A DNA stretch of 64,000 bases from Aristolochia californica (taxonomy: Eukaryota > Streptophyta > Magnoliopsida > Piperales > Aristolochiaceae). The stretch is from positions 17,727,237 through 17,791,236 of the forward strand of contig JARWKL010000009.1 of NCBI GenBank assembly GCA_029961685.1, in the 5' to 3' direction. A program made the translations under genes and the position numbers. Position 1 is the stretch's first letter. Every line of letters begins with the position of its first letter. The notes under the pieces were generated by a model that was given only the letters and a program-made list of their open reading frames with translations, ran no database searches and was not told the origin of the DNA. Positions 1-10,843 of the stretch are shown here, in pieces.

Positions 1-3000
1 CATACCACATATGAACACAAAAGTTTTGTCATCCAAGTTTGGGAAATTCCACTAGTTCAACAACCTCAATAGATTGGAATTTGATAAGAAAGAGATTTTC
101 CTACACATGCTTTAAAAAATGGATATGCATGCTTGGAACATGTTAAAGATGCAAATGACCCATGGATCCAAACCTTTTAAATAGAATAACAAACCGCTCA
201 ATGAATTGTCAAGTGAAAGTGCGGTGGGATATTTAACCGAGTCAAACAAGACATTATTTTGCCCATTTACAAAAAGCTGACCTAACGATCATTGATTATT
301 GTAAACTGATTTATCATCCGTAACGGCCCAAATTTTTGTAAGGAATGACTTTTGGGTTGGGATTCAACACTCAGTTAGAATTCCCTCGCCTCCCCATTTC
401 CCGACGATTGCAAAACTTGATATATAAAAACTAAAAAAGGTTTAAATCACTAAAAATTACAGACATTTTTTGAAAATATCTCTCTCCATATTTGTGCATT
501 GTGCATTTCCATTTTAGATGTGTACATTTTTCTTAAATCAAAACTTGAGTTTTCACCTTTTCCCTCATCTCGTAGACAAAAAAGAGAATAGATGACAATG
601 AAATGAAAATTTTAGATTTTGTGTATGGTGAAAATTTAAAGCAATAACAAATGTAAGTAAAGAAAATTTATTCACATACCACATATGAATGCAAAAGTAT
701 TGTCATACAAGTTTGGGAAATTCCACTAGTTCAACAACCTCAATAGATTGGAATTTGATAAGAAAGAGATTTTCCTTCACATGCTTTAAAAAATGGATAT
801 GCATGCTTGGAACATGTTAAAGATGCAAATGACCCATGGATCCAAACCTTTTAAACAGAATAACAACCGCTCAATGAATTGTCAAGTGAAAGTGCGGTGG
901 GATATTTAACCGAGTCAAACAAGCCATTATTTTGCCCATTTACAAAAAGCTGACCTAACGATCATTGATGATTGTAAACTGATTTATCGTGCGTAACGGC
1001 CCAAATTTTTGTAAGGAATGACTTTTGGGTTGGGATTCAACACTCAGTTAAAATTCCCTCGCCTCCCCTTTTCCCGATGATTGCAAAACTTGATATATAA
1101 ATACTAAAAGAGGTTTAAATCACTAAAAATTACAGACACTTTTTGGAAATATCTCTCTCCATATTTGTGCATTGTGCATTACCATTTTAGATGTGTACAT
1201 TTTTCTTAAATCAAAACTTAAGTTTTCACCTTTTCCTCCATCTCGTAGACAAAGAAGAGAATAGATGACAACGAAATGAAAATTTTAGACTTTGTGTATG
1301 GAGAAAATTTAAAGCAATAACAAACGTAAGTAAAGAAAATTTATTCACATACCACATATGAACACAAAAGTTTTGTCAACCAAGTTTGGGAAATTCCATT
1401 TGTTCAACAACCCCAATAGGTTGGAATTTGATAAGAAAGAGATTTTTCTACACATGCTTTAAAAAATGGATATGCGTGCTTGGAACATGTTAAAGATGCA
1501 AATGACCTATGGATCCAACCCTTTTAAACAGAATAACAAACCGCTCAATGAATTCTCAAGTGAAAGTGCGGTGGGATATTTAACCGAGTCAAACAAGCCA
1601 TTATTTTGCCCATTTACAAAAAGCTGACCTAACGATCATTGATGATTGTAAACTGATTTATCATGCGTAACGGGCCATATTTCATAAGGAATGACTTTTG
1701 GGTTGGGATTCAACACTCAGTTAAAATTGCCTCGCCTCCCCTTTTCCCGACGATTGCAAAACCTGATATATAAAAACTAAAAAGAGGTTTAAATCCCTAA
1801 AAATTATAGAAACTTTTTGGAAATATCTCTCTCCATATTTGTGCATTGTGCATTTCCATTTTAGATGTGTACATTTTTTCAAATCAAAACTCGAGTTTTA
1901 ACTTTTTCCTTCATCTCGTAGACAAGAAAGAGAATAGATGACAATGAAATGAAAATTTTAGACTGTGTATGGAGAAAATTTAAAGCAATAACAAACGTAA
2001 GTAAAGAAAATTTATTCACATACCACATATGAACACAAAAGTTTTGTCATGCAAGTTTGGGAAATTCCACTAGTTCAACAACCTCAATAGATTGGAATGT
2101 GATAAGAAAGAGATTTTCCTACACATGCTTTAAAAAATGGATATGCATGCTTGGAACATGTTAAAGATGCAAATGACCCATGGATCCAAACGTTTTAAAC
2201 AGAATAACAAACCGCTCAATGAATTGTCAAGTGAAAGTGCGGTGGGATATTTAACCGAGTCAAACAAGCCATTATTTTGCCCATTTACAAAAAGCTGACC
2301 TAACGATCTGATGATTGTAAACTGATTTATCGTGCGTAACGGCCCAAATTTTTGTAAGGAATGACTTTTGGGTTGGGATTCAACACTCAGTTAAAATTCC
2401 CTCGCCTCCCCTTTTCCCGATGATTGCAAAACTTGATATATAAATACTAACAGAGGTTTAAATCACTAAAAATTACAGACACTTTTTGGAAATATCTCTC
2501 TCCATATTTGTGCATTGTGCATTACCATTTTAGATGTGTACATTTTTCTTAAATCAAAACTTAAGTTTTCACCTTTTCCTCCTTCTCGTAGACAAAGAAG
2601 AGAATAGATGACAACGAAATGAAAATTTTAGACTTTGTGTATGGAGAAAATTTAAAGCAATAACAAACGTAAGTAAAGAAAATTTATTCACAGACCACAT
2701 ATGAACACAAAAGTTTTGTCATCCAAGTTTGGGAAATTCCATTTGTTCAACAACCCCAATAGGTTGGAATTTGATAAGAAAGAGATTTTTCTACACATGC
2801 TTTAAGAAATGGATATGCATGCTTGGAACATGTTAAAGATGCAAATGACCTATGGATCCAACCCTTTTAAACAGAATAACAAACCGCTCAATGAATTCTC
2901 AAGTGAAAGTGCGGTGGGATATTTAACCGAGTCAAACAAGCCATTATTTTGCCCATTTACAAAAAGCTGACCTAACGATCATTGATGATTGTAAACTGAT

Positions 3001-6000
3001 TTATCATGCGTAACGGGCCATATTTCTTAAGGCATGACTTTTGGGTTGGGATTCACCACTCAGTTAAAATTCCCTCGCCTCCCCTTTTCCCGATGATTGC
3101 AAAACTTGATATATATATACTAAAAGAGGTTTAAATCACTAAAAATTACATAAACTTTTTTGAAATATATCTCTCCATATTTGTGCATTGTGCATTTCCA
3201 TTATAGATGTGTACGTTTTTCTTAAATCAAAACTTGAGTTTTTACTTTTTCCTTCATCTCGTAGACAAAGAAGAGAATAGATGACAACGAAATGAAAATT
3301 TTAGACTTTGTGTATGGAGAAAATTTAAAGCAATAACAAACGTAAGTAAAGAAAATTTATTCACAGACCACATATGAACACAAAAGTTTTGTCATCCAAG
3401 TTTGGGAAATTCCATTTGTTCAACAACCCCAATAGGTTGGAATTTGATAAGAAAGAGATTTTTCTACACATGCTTTAAAAAATGGATATGCATGCTAGGA
3501 ACATGTTAAAGATGCAAATGACCTATGGATCCAACCCTTTTAAACAGAATAACAAACCGCTCAATGAATTCTCAAGTGAAAGTGCGGTGGGATATTTAAC
3601 CGAGTCAAACAAGCCATTATTTTGCCCATTTACAAAAAGCTGACCTAACGATCATTGATGATTGTAAACTGATTTATCATGCGTAACGGGCCATATTTCA
3701 TAAGGAATGACTTTTGGGTTGGGATTCAACACTCAGTTAAAATTGCCTCGCCTCCCCTTTTCCCGACGATTGCAAAACCTGATATATAAAAACTAAAAAG
3801 AGGTTTAAATCCCTTAAAATTATAGAAACTTTTTGGAAATATCTCTCTCCATATTTTTGTATTGTGCATTTCCATTTTAGATGTGTACATTTTTTCAAAT
3901 CAAAACTCGAGTTTTAACTTTTTCCTTCATCTCGTAGACAAGAAAGAGAATAGATGACAATGAAATGAAAATTTTAGACTTTGTGTATGGAGAAAATTTA
4001 AAGCAATAACAAACGTAAGTAAAGAAAATTTATTCACATACCACATATGAACACAAAAGTTTTGTCATGCAAGTTTGGGAAATTCCACTAGTTCAACAAC
4101 CTCAATAGATTGGAATGTGATAAGAAAGAGATTTTCCTACACATGCTTTAAAAAATGGATATGCATGCTTGGAACATGTTAAAGATGCAAATGACCCATG
4201 GATCCAAACGTTTTAAACAGAATAACAAACCGCTCAATGAATTGTCAAGTGAAAGTGCGGTGGGATATTTAACCGAGTCAAACAAGCCATTATTTTGCCC
4301 ATTTACAAAAAGCTGACCTAACGATCTGATGATTGTAAACTGATTTATCGTGCGTAACGGCCCAAATTTTTGTAAGGAATGACTTTTGGGTTGGGATTCA
4401 ACACTCAGTTAAAATTCCCTCGCCTCCCCTTTTCCCGATGATTGCAAAACTTGATATATAAATACTAAAAGAGGTTTAAATCACTAAAAATTACAGACAC
4501 TTTTTGGAAATATCTCTCTCCATATTTGTGCATTGTGCATTACCATTTTAGATGTGTACATTTTTCTTAAATCAAAACTTATGTTTTCACCTTTTCCTCC
4601 TTCTCGTAGACAAAGAAGAGAATAGATGACAACGAAATGAAAATTTTAGACTTTGTGTATGGAGAAAATTTAAAGTAATAACAAACGTAAGTAAAGAAAA
4701 TTTATTCACACACCACAAATGAAGAAAAAAGTTTTCTCATCCAAGTTTGGGAAATTCCACTTGTTCAACAACCCCAATAGCTTGGAATTTGATAAGTAAG
4801 AGATTTTTCTACACATGCTTTAAGAAATGGATATGCATGCTTGGAACATGTTAAAGATGCAAATGACCTATGGATCCAACCCTTTTAAACAGAATAACAA
4901 ACCGCTCAATGAATTCTCAAGTGAAAGTGCGGTGGGATATTTAACCGAGTCAAACAAGCCATTATTTTGCCCATTTACAAAAAGCTGACCTAACGATCAT
5001 TGATGATTGTAAACTGATTTATCATGCGTAACGGGCCATATTTCTTAAGGAATGACTTTTGGGTTGGGATTCAACACTCAGTTAAAATTCCCTCGCCTCC
5101 CCTTTTCCCGATGATTGCAAAACTTGATATATAAATACTAAAAGAGGTTTAAATCACTAAAAATTACAGAAACTTTTTTGAAATATATCTCTCCATATTT
5201 GTGCATTGTGCATTTCCATTATAGATGTGTACGTTTTTCTTAAATCAAAACTTGAGTTTTTACTTTTTCCTTCATCTCGTAGACAAAGAAGAGAATAGAT
5301 GACAACGAAATGAAAATTTTAGACTTTGTGTATGGAGAAAATTTAAAGCAATAACAAACGTAAGTAAAGAAAATTTATTCACAGACCACATATGAACACA
5401 AAAGTTTTGTCATCCAAGTTTGGGAAATTCCATTTGTTCAACAACCCCAATAGGTTGGAATTTGATAAGAAAGAGATTTTTATACAGATGCTTTAAAAAA
5501 TGGATATGCATGTTTGGAACATGTTAAAGATGCAAATGACCTATGGATCCAACCCTTTTAAACAGAATAACAAACCGCTCAATGAATTCTCAAGTGAAAG
5601 TGCGGTGGGATATTTAACCGAGTCAAACAAGCCATTATTTTGCCCATTTACAAAAAGCTGACCTAACGATCATTGATGATTGTAAACTGATTTATCATGC
5701 ATAACGGGCCATATTTCTTAAGGAATGACTTTTGGGTTGGGATTCAACACTCAGTTAAAATTCCCTCGCCTCCCCTTTTCCCGACGATTGCAAAACCTGA
5801 TATATAAAAACTAAAAAGAGGTTTAAATCCCTAAAAATTACAGAAACTTTTTGGAAATATCTCTCTCCATATTTGTGCATTGTGCATTTCCATTTTAGAT
5901 GTGTACATTTTTTCAAATCAAAACTCGAGTTTTAACTTTTTCCTTCATCTCGTAGACAAGAAAGAGAATAGATAACAATGAAATGAAAATTTTAGACTTT

Positions 6001-9000
6001 GTGTATGGAGAAAATTTAAAGCAATAACAAACGTAAGTAAAGAAAATTTATTCACATACCACATATGAACACAAAAGTTTTGTCATCCAAGTTTGGAAAA
6101 TTCCACTAGTTCAACAACCTCAATAGATTGGAATGTGATAAGAAAGAGATTTTCCTACACATGCTTTAAAAAATGGATATGCATGCTTGGAACAAGTTAA
6201 AGATGCAAATGACCTATGGATCCAAACCTTTTAAACAGAATAACAAACCGCTCATTGAATTCTCAAGTGAAAGTGCGGTGGGATATTTAACCGAGTCAAA
6301 CAAGCCATTGTTTTGCCCATTTATAAAAAGCTGACCTAACGATCATTGGTGATTGTAAACTGATTTATCATGCGTAACGGGCCATATTTCTTAAGGAATG
6401 ACTTTTGGGTTGGGATTCAACACTCAGTTAAAATTCTCGCCTCCCCTTTTCCTGACGATTGTAAAACCTGATATATAAAAACTAAAAAGAGGTTTAAATC
6501 CCTAAAAATTACAGAAACGTTTTTGAAATATATCTCTCCATATTTGTGCATTGTGCATTTCCATTATAGATGTGTACATTTTTCTTAATCAAAACTTGAG
6601 TTTTTACTTTTTCCTTCATCTCGTAGACAAGAAAGAGAATAGATGACAACGAAATGAAAATTTTAGACTTTGTGTATGGAAAAAATTTAAAGCAATAACA
6701 AACGTAAGTAAAGAAAATTTATTCACACACGACAAATGAACACAAAAGTTTTGTCATCAGAGTTTGGGAAATTCCACTAGTTCGACAACCTCAATAGATT
6801 GGAATTTGATAAGAAAGAGATTTTCCTACACATGCTTTAAAAAATGGATATGCATGCTTGGAACATGTTAAAGAAGGAAATGACCCATGGATCGAATCCT
6901 TTTAAACAGAATAACAAACCGCTCAATGAATTCTCAAGTGAAAGTGCGGTGGGATATTTAACCGAGTCAAACAAGCCATTATTTTGCCCATTTACAAAAA
7001 GCTAACCTAACGATCATTGATGATTGTAAACTGAATTATCATGCGTAACGGGCCAAATTTTTGTAAGGAATGACTTTTGGGTTGGGATTCAACACTCAGT
7101 TAAAATTTCCTCGCCTGCCCTTTTCCCGACGATTGCAAAACCTGATATATAAAAACTAAAAAGAATTTTAAATCCCTAAAAATTTCAGAAACTTTTTGGA
7201 AGTATCTCTCTCCATATTTGTGCATTGTGAATTTCCATTTCAGATCTGTACATTTTTCTTAAATCAAAACTTGAGTTTTCACTTTTCCTTCATCTCGTAG
7301 ACCAAAAAAGAGAATAGATGACAACGAAATGAAAATCTTAGACTTTGTGTATGGAGAAAATTTAAAGCAATAACAAACGTAAGTAAAGAAAATTTATTCA
7401 CACACCACAAATGAAGAAAAAAGTTTTCTCATCCAAGTTTGGGAAATTCCACTTGTTCAACAACCCCAATAGGTTGGAATTTGATAAGTAAGAGATTTTT
7501 CTACACATGCTTTAAAAAATGGATATGCATGCTTGAAACATGTTAAAGATGGAAATGACCTATGGATCCAAACCTTTCAAAAAGAATAAAAAACTTCTCA
7601 TTAATTTCTCAAGTGAACGTGCGATGGGATATTTCACCGAGTCAAACAAGCCATTATTTTGCCCATTAACAAAAAGCTGACCTAATGATCATAGATGATT
7701 TTAAATTGATTTATCATGCGTAACGGGCCACATTTTTTTATGGAATGACTTTTGGGTTGGGATTCAACACTCAGTTAAAATTCCCTCGCCTCCCCTTTTC
7801 CCGACGATTTCAAAACCTAATATATAAAAATTAAAAAGAGGTTTCAATCCCTAAAAATTACATAAACTTTTTGGAAATATCTCTCTCTATAATTTTGCAT
7901 TGTGCATTTCTATTTTAGCTGTATACTTTTTTCTTTAATCAAAACTTGAGTTTTCACTTTTCCCTTCATCTCGTAGACAAAACAGAGAATAGATGACAAA
8001 GAAATGAAAATTTTAGAATTTGTGTCTGGAAAAAATTTAAAGCAATAAAAAACGTAAGGAAAATTTATTCACACACCACATATGAACACAATAGTTTTGT
8101 CATCCAAGTTTGGGAAATTCCACTAGTTCAACAATCCCAATAGATTGGAATTTGATAAGAAAGAGATTTTTCTACACATGCTTTAAAAAATGGATATGCA
8201 TTATTGGAACATGTTAAAGATGCGAATGACCTATGGATCCAAACCTTTTAAACAGAATACTAAACCGCTCAATGAATTCTCAAGTGAAAGTGCGGTGGGA
8301 TATTTAACCGAGTAAAACAAACCATTATTTTTCCATTTACAAAAAGCTGACCTAACGATCATTGATGATTGTAAACTGAATTATCATGCGTAACGGGCCA
8401 TATCTTTGTAAGGAATCACTTTTGGGTTGGGATTCAACACTCAGTTAAAATTCCCTCGCCTCCCCTTTTCCCGACAATTGCAAATCTTGATATATAAAAA
8501 CTAAAAAGAGGGTTAAATCCCTAAAAATTACAGAAACTTTTTGGAAATATCTCTCTCCATATTTTTGCAATGTGCATTTCCATTTTAGATGTGTACATTT
8601 TTTCAAATCAAAACTTGTGTTTTAACTTTTTCCTTTATCTCGTAGACAAGAAAGAGAACAGATGACAATGAAATGAAAATTTTAGACTTTGTGTATGGAG
8701 AAAATTTAAAGCAATAACAAACGTAAGTAAAGAAAATTTATTGACGCTCCACAAATTAACACAAAAGTTTTGTCATCCAAGTTTTGGAAATTCCACTAGT
8801 TCAACAACCTATATAGATTGGAATTTGATAAGAAAGAGATTTTCCTACACATGCTTTAAAAAATGGCAATGCATGCTTGAAACATATTAAAGATGAAATG
8901 ACCTATGGATCCAAACCTTTCAAAAAGAATAAAAAACTTCTCATTAAATTCTCAAGTGAACGTGCGGTGGGATATTTATCCGAGTCAAATAAGCCATTAT

Positions 9001-9490
9001 TTTGCTCATTAACAAAAAGCTGACCTAACGATCATTGAAGAATGTAAACTGATTTATCATGCATAACGGGCCATATTTTTTTAAGGAATGAATTTTGGGT
9101 TGGTATTCAACACTCAGTTAAAATTCCCTCGCCTCCCCTTTTCCCGACGATTCCAAAACCTGATATATAAAAATTAAAAAGAGGTTTAAATCCCAAAAAA
9201 TTATAGAAACTTTTTGGAAATATCTCTCTCCATATTTGTGCAATGTGCATTTCCATTTTTGATGTGTACATTTTTTCAAATCAAAACTTGACTTTTAACT
9301 TTTTCCTTCATCTCGTAGACAAGAAAGAGAATAGATGACAATGAAATGAAAATTTTAGACTTTGTGTATGGAGAAAATTTAAAGCAATAACAAACGTAAG
9401 TAAAGAAAATTTCTTGACGCTCCACAAATTAACACAAAAGTTTTGTCATCCAAGTTTGGGAAATTCCACTAGTTCAACAACCTCAATAGA
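1..9490. repeat. Satellite array, left block (about 14 monomers of ~674 bp)
   Basis: Head-to-tail copies of one AT-rich monomer. Anchoring on the GGATCC in most copies gives starts at 164, 838, 1511, 2182, 2854, 3527 and 4200, so the unit is 671-674 bp. Conserved landmarks in each copy include GATATTTAACCGAGTCAAAC, TTGGGATTCAACACTCAG and CATCTCGTAGACAA. Up to about 7.5 kb all monomers are of class A, marked by AAACAGAATAACAAACCGCTC; class B, marked by AAAAGAATAAAAAACTTCTC, first appears near 7570 and again near 8920. No reading frame is conserved between copies and no gene is seen. The block stops in mid-monomer at the viral insert. Confidence 0.97.
1345..6060. repeat. Higher-order satellite repeat, three-monomer period (~2.02 kb)
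   Basis: Private variants recur every third monomer. The variant GTCATGCAAG at 2046 returns at 4064 (2018 bp later), together with the linked variants GGAATGTGATAAG, AAACGTTTTAAAC and a 5-bp deletion in GATCTGATGATTG. The neighbouring monomers that begin CAGACCACATATG near 3362 and 5381 show the same period. This is the pattern left by unequal crossing-over of trimer blocks. The limits are approximate because divergence rises gradually. Confidence 0.75.
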
Positions 9491-9819
9491 GGGCAGCGGA
9501 ACTAGAATCCTAGGGACAACTACCTGTCAGGCAGTGGAGAAAACATCTAAAGGCAGCGGAAAACATCGATGACTCACACAATACTATTCCTACAGTCATA
9601 TTTCGTCAATCCTATCATTTTACCATTAGGCCACTGTCCTGCTTCCTACCACAGTTTACTGCTATATACTCGTTTGTGTCTATTTCATAGCTATCTAGTA
9701 GGCCCAACATGACTTCTGCTGCTACCTAGAACTTCTTCGGGGTTTGACCCTATTCCTGCCGGCTTACCACCACGTGGGCAGTTCCGTCGATGCGGTCCTC
9801 ACGGTCTTCAGAGGGCCCC

Positions 9820-9847
9820 GAGCCGTTCATATTAACCGTTGCGGCTC
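9820..9847 (-). other. Leader stem-loop 1
   Basis: GAGCCG at 9820-9825 pairs with CGGCTC at 9842-9847 across a 16-nt loop. It lies in the GC-rich part of the leader, whose base composition differs sharply from the AT-rich satellite nearby. It may be part of the larger folded leader that caulimovirid ribosomes shunt past; that role is inference. Confidence 0.4.
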
Positions 9848-9875
9848 CATGGCTGCTTCAGCAGGGTAGAGCACA

Positions 9876-9902
9876 GCTCCGTTTCGTTTTCTACCTCGGA
9901 GC
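9876..9902 (-). other. Leader stem-loop 2
   Basis: GCTCCG at 9876-9881 is the reverse complement of CGGAGC at 9897-9902, with a 15-nt loop. It is next to stem-loop 1, so the two probably belong to one folded domain of the leader. Only a folding calculation would show the real structure. Confidence 0.4.
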
Positions 9903-9976
9903 GTAGCCGAATAATTCCAAGTCTCTAGCGTCTGTCCTATTTGGCACTATTTCGATACTATTTCCTTTTGACGAGT

Positions 9977-10063
9977 GAACAGTAAACATGAATAGTAATC
10001 ATGAATAGTAACCATGAATAGTAAAAATGAACAGTACTTTTGAACAGTAACTTTGGAACAGTA
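9977..10063 (-). repeat. 13-bp tandem repeat in the leader (about seven units)
   Basis: The core GAAYAGTA (plus-strand sense) starts at 9977, 9990, 10003, 10016, 10029, 10042 and 10056, giving steps of 13, 13, 13, 13, 13 and 14 bp. On the viral strand each unit reads TACTGTTC or TACTATTC, mostly followed by AT. The regular spacing is far from chance. The repeat lies downstream of the TATA box, so it would be transcribed. Its role is unknown; a protein-binding array or unstructured spacer are both possible. Confidence 0.85.
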
Positions 10064-10206
10064 AAAACAAACACTGTGGAGATCAATACATAGATGCGGA
10101 ACATGAACAGTAATAACAACTACTGTGGAGATCATATTTATATATGCGGAACATGAACAGTAAAAACAACTACTGTACGAATCATAATATTACAAACATG
10201 CGGAAA
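10056..10206 (-). repeat. ~50-bp tandem repeat, three units, each with a small hairpin
   Basis: Units start at 10056, 10105 and 10155 (49, 50 and about 52 bp) and share GAACAGTAA, an ACTGT block, GAT or AAT followed by CA, and GCGGAA near the end. In units two and three ACAGTA and TACTGT are exact inverted repeats 8 nt apart; unit one keeps ACAGT and ACTGT. The 13-bp array follows directly on its left and shares the GAACAGTA core, so the two arrays probably have one origin. Confidence 0.8.
10135..10144 (-). promoter_or_regulatory. Alternative TATA-like element in the leader
   Basis: The minus strand reads TATATAAATA from 10144 to 10135, inside the second ~50-bp repeat unit. It matches the TATA consensus better than the upstream box, but the enhancer-like repeats lie about 550-700 bp upstream instead of next to it. 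It may be a secondary start site or chance in AT-rich DNA. Confidence 0.25.
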
Positions 10207-10492
10207 TATAAAAAACATTGTTCAAAACAAAAGAAAGTAAAAATAACTAAATACATACCCTTAAAAAAGGGAAAGAAAAACTACTTATCTACATAACTCC
10301 CGAAGTTACCGACCGTGGCACCGGTCGGTTCCCTCTTTTCTACTCAGCCATTACGGCTGTTTAAGCACATACCGTGCTTGTGGAACTTGCTGGAGAAAGA
10401 TCGCCGGAAATCGCCAAGTCGCTCCAACTTCAGTGTCGCTTTGATGTTCGATACTGAATTTTTCGATGTCCTAAACCTCTGGAGGAGCATCT

Positions 10493-10500
10493 TATTTATA
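10493..10500 (-). promoter_or_regulatory. TATA box of the pregenomic RNA promoter (35S-like)
   Basis: The minus strand reads CTATAAATAAG from 10501 to 10491. It lies downstream of the last gene and about 190-350 bp downstream of two sets of enhancer-like repeats, the expected place for the caulimovirid pregenomic promoter. Transcription would start about 30 nt on, near 10470. An inverted repeat (GCTGAA and TTCAGC, 10501-10517) touches the upstream side of the box. Confidence 0.65.
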
Positions 10501-10554
10501 GCTGAAGATTTTTCAGCTTTTCCACCTTTACCCTTGATTGTAAGGTGTGCGTTT

Positions 10555-10580
10555 AAAGACAAAGGGTAACTTTTGTCTTT
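10555..10580 (-). promoter_or_regulatory. Inverted repeat upstream of the TATA box
   Basis: AAAGACAAA at 10555-10563 is the exact reverse complement of TTTGTCTTT at 10572-10580, with an 8-nt spacer, 55-80 bp upstream of the TATA box. AAAG is the core of plant Dof-protein sites, so paired binding is possible; that is inference from motif knowledge only. Confidence 0.4.
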
Positions 10581-10612
10581 TTGGCATGTCTCTTTTGCCC
10601 TTGCATTATTAC

Positions 10613-10628
10613 CTTTCGGCGCCGAAAG
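10613..10628 (-). promoter_or_regulatory. Perfect 16-bp palindrome in the promoter
   Basis: CTTTCGGCGCCGAAAG is identical on both strands, centred about 120 bp upstream of the TATA box. It resembles a paired TTTCGGCG element, near to but not matching the E2F consensus. It is a candidate site for a dimeric factor. A second shorter palindrome, CATCATGATG, is at 10659-10668, beside a TGACGTG at 10670-10676. Confidence 0.5.
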
Positions 10629-10690
10629 CAGGGGTAGAAATGTCTTTGCTGCTTGTGACATCATGATGATGACGTGCAGGAATCTTTTTA

Positions 10691-10776
10691 GCCGTCTTTG
10701 TTGACTTTGGTGTAGCCGTCATTGATGACTTTTTGTAGCCGCCATTGCGGACTTTTGAGCCGCCTTTGCTGACTTT
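10691..10776 (-). promoter_or_regulatory. Four tandem enhancer-like repeats (21-24 bp)
   Basis: Copies of an 18-bp core, GCCGYC or GCCGCC followed by WTTG, two variable bases and ACTTT (plus sense), start at 10691, 10715, 10738 and 10759. On the viral strand they read AAAGTC, a variable centre and GGCGGC or GACGGC. They lie 190-285 bp upstream of the TATA box, between it and the end of the last gene, as do the duplicated enhancer modules of other caulimovirid promoters. Binding factors are not known. Confidence 0.6.
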
Positions 10777-10791
10777 GTTTTCGTCGTGTGC

Positions 10792-10839
10792 CTAGTCTGC
10801 TGACGTGGCTGCTGACTAGTCTGTTGACGTGGCTGCTGA
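10792..10839 (-). promoter_or_regulatory. Two 24-bp direct repeats with TGACGTGG
   Basis: 10792-10815 and 10816-10839 are adjacent 24-bp copies differing at one base (C or T at the ninth position). Each contains TGACGTGG, which joins the TGACG core of as-1 type sites (TGA bZIP factors) with the ACGTG core of G-box-like sites. They end 5 bp before the stop codon of the 491-aa gene, so its last codons stop just short of the enhancer. Confidence 0.6.
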
Positions 10840-10843
10840 CTGC

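Larger units (their letters stand above)
9491..10470 (-). other. Pararetroviral pregenomic RNA leader region (3' end of the linear insert)
   Basis: About 1 kb between the putative transcription start (near 10470) and the left edge of the insert, without a convincing gene. In a circular viral genome this would run on through the primer site at the other end of the insert and reach the first gene, so it is the long, structured pregenomic leader usual in the family. It contains the 13-bp and ~50-bp tandem repeats at 9977-10206 and GC-rich hairpins at 9820-9902. At its far end is a degenerate repeat: GGCAGCGGA at 9492 and 9552, with GGCAGTGGA at 9530, the last two each followed by AAACATC. Several short reading frames occur, the longest 62 codons; none resembles a known protein. 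No exact AATAAA was found on the minus strand here. Confidence 0.6.

Noticed and set aside
9625..9760. tRNA-like A and B boxes on the minus strand
   Set aside because: TGGCCTAATGG and GGGTCAAACCCC look like promoter boxes but are in the wrong order, and no cloverleaf can be drawn.
9947..10135. 62-codon minus-strand frame in the leader
   Set aside because: It is made of the 13-bp and 50-bp repeats; low complexity and no family resemblance.
10344..10664. 106-codon minus-strand frame
   Set aside because: It runs through the TATA box, the 16-bp palindrome and the inverted repeats, and would start upstream of the expected transcript. It resembles no known protein; most likely chance.
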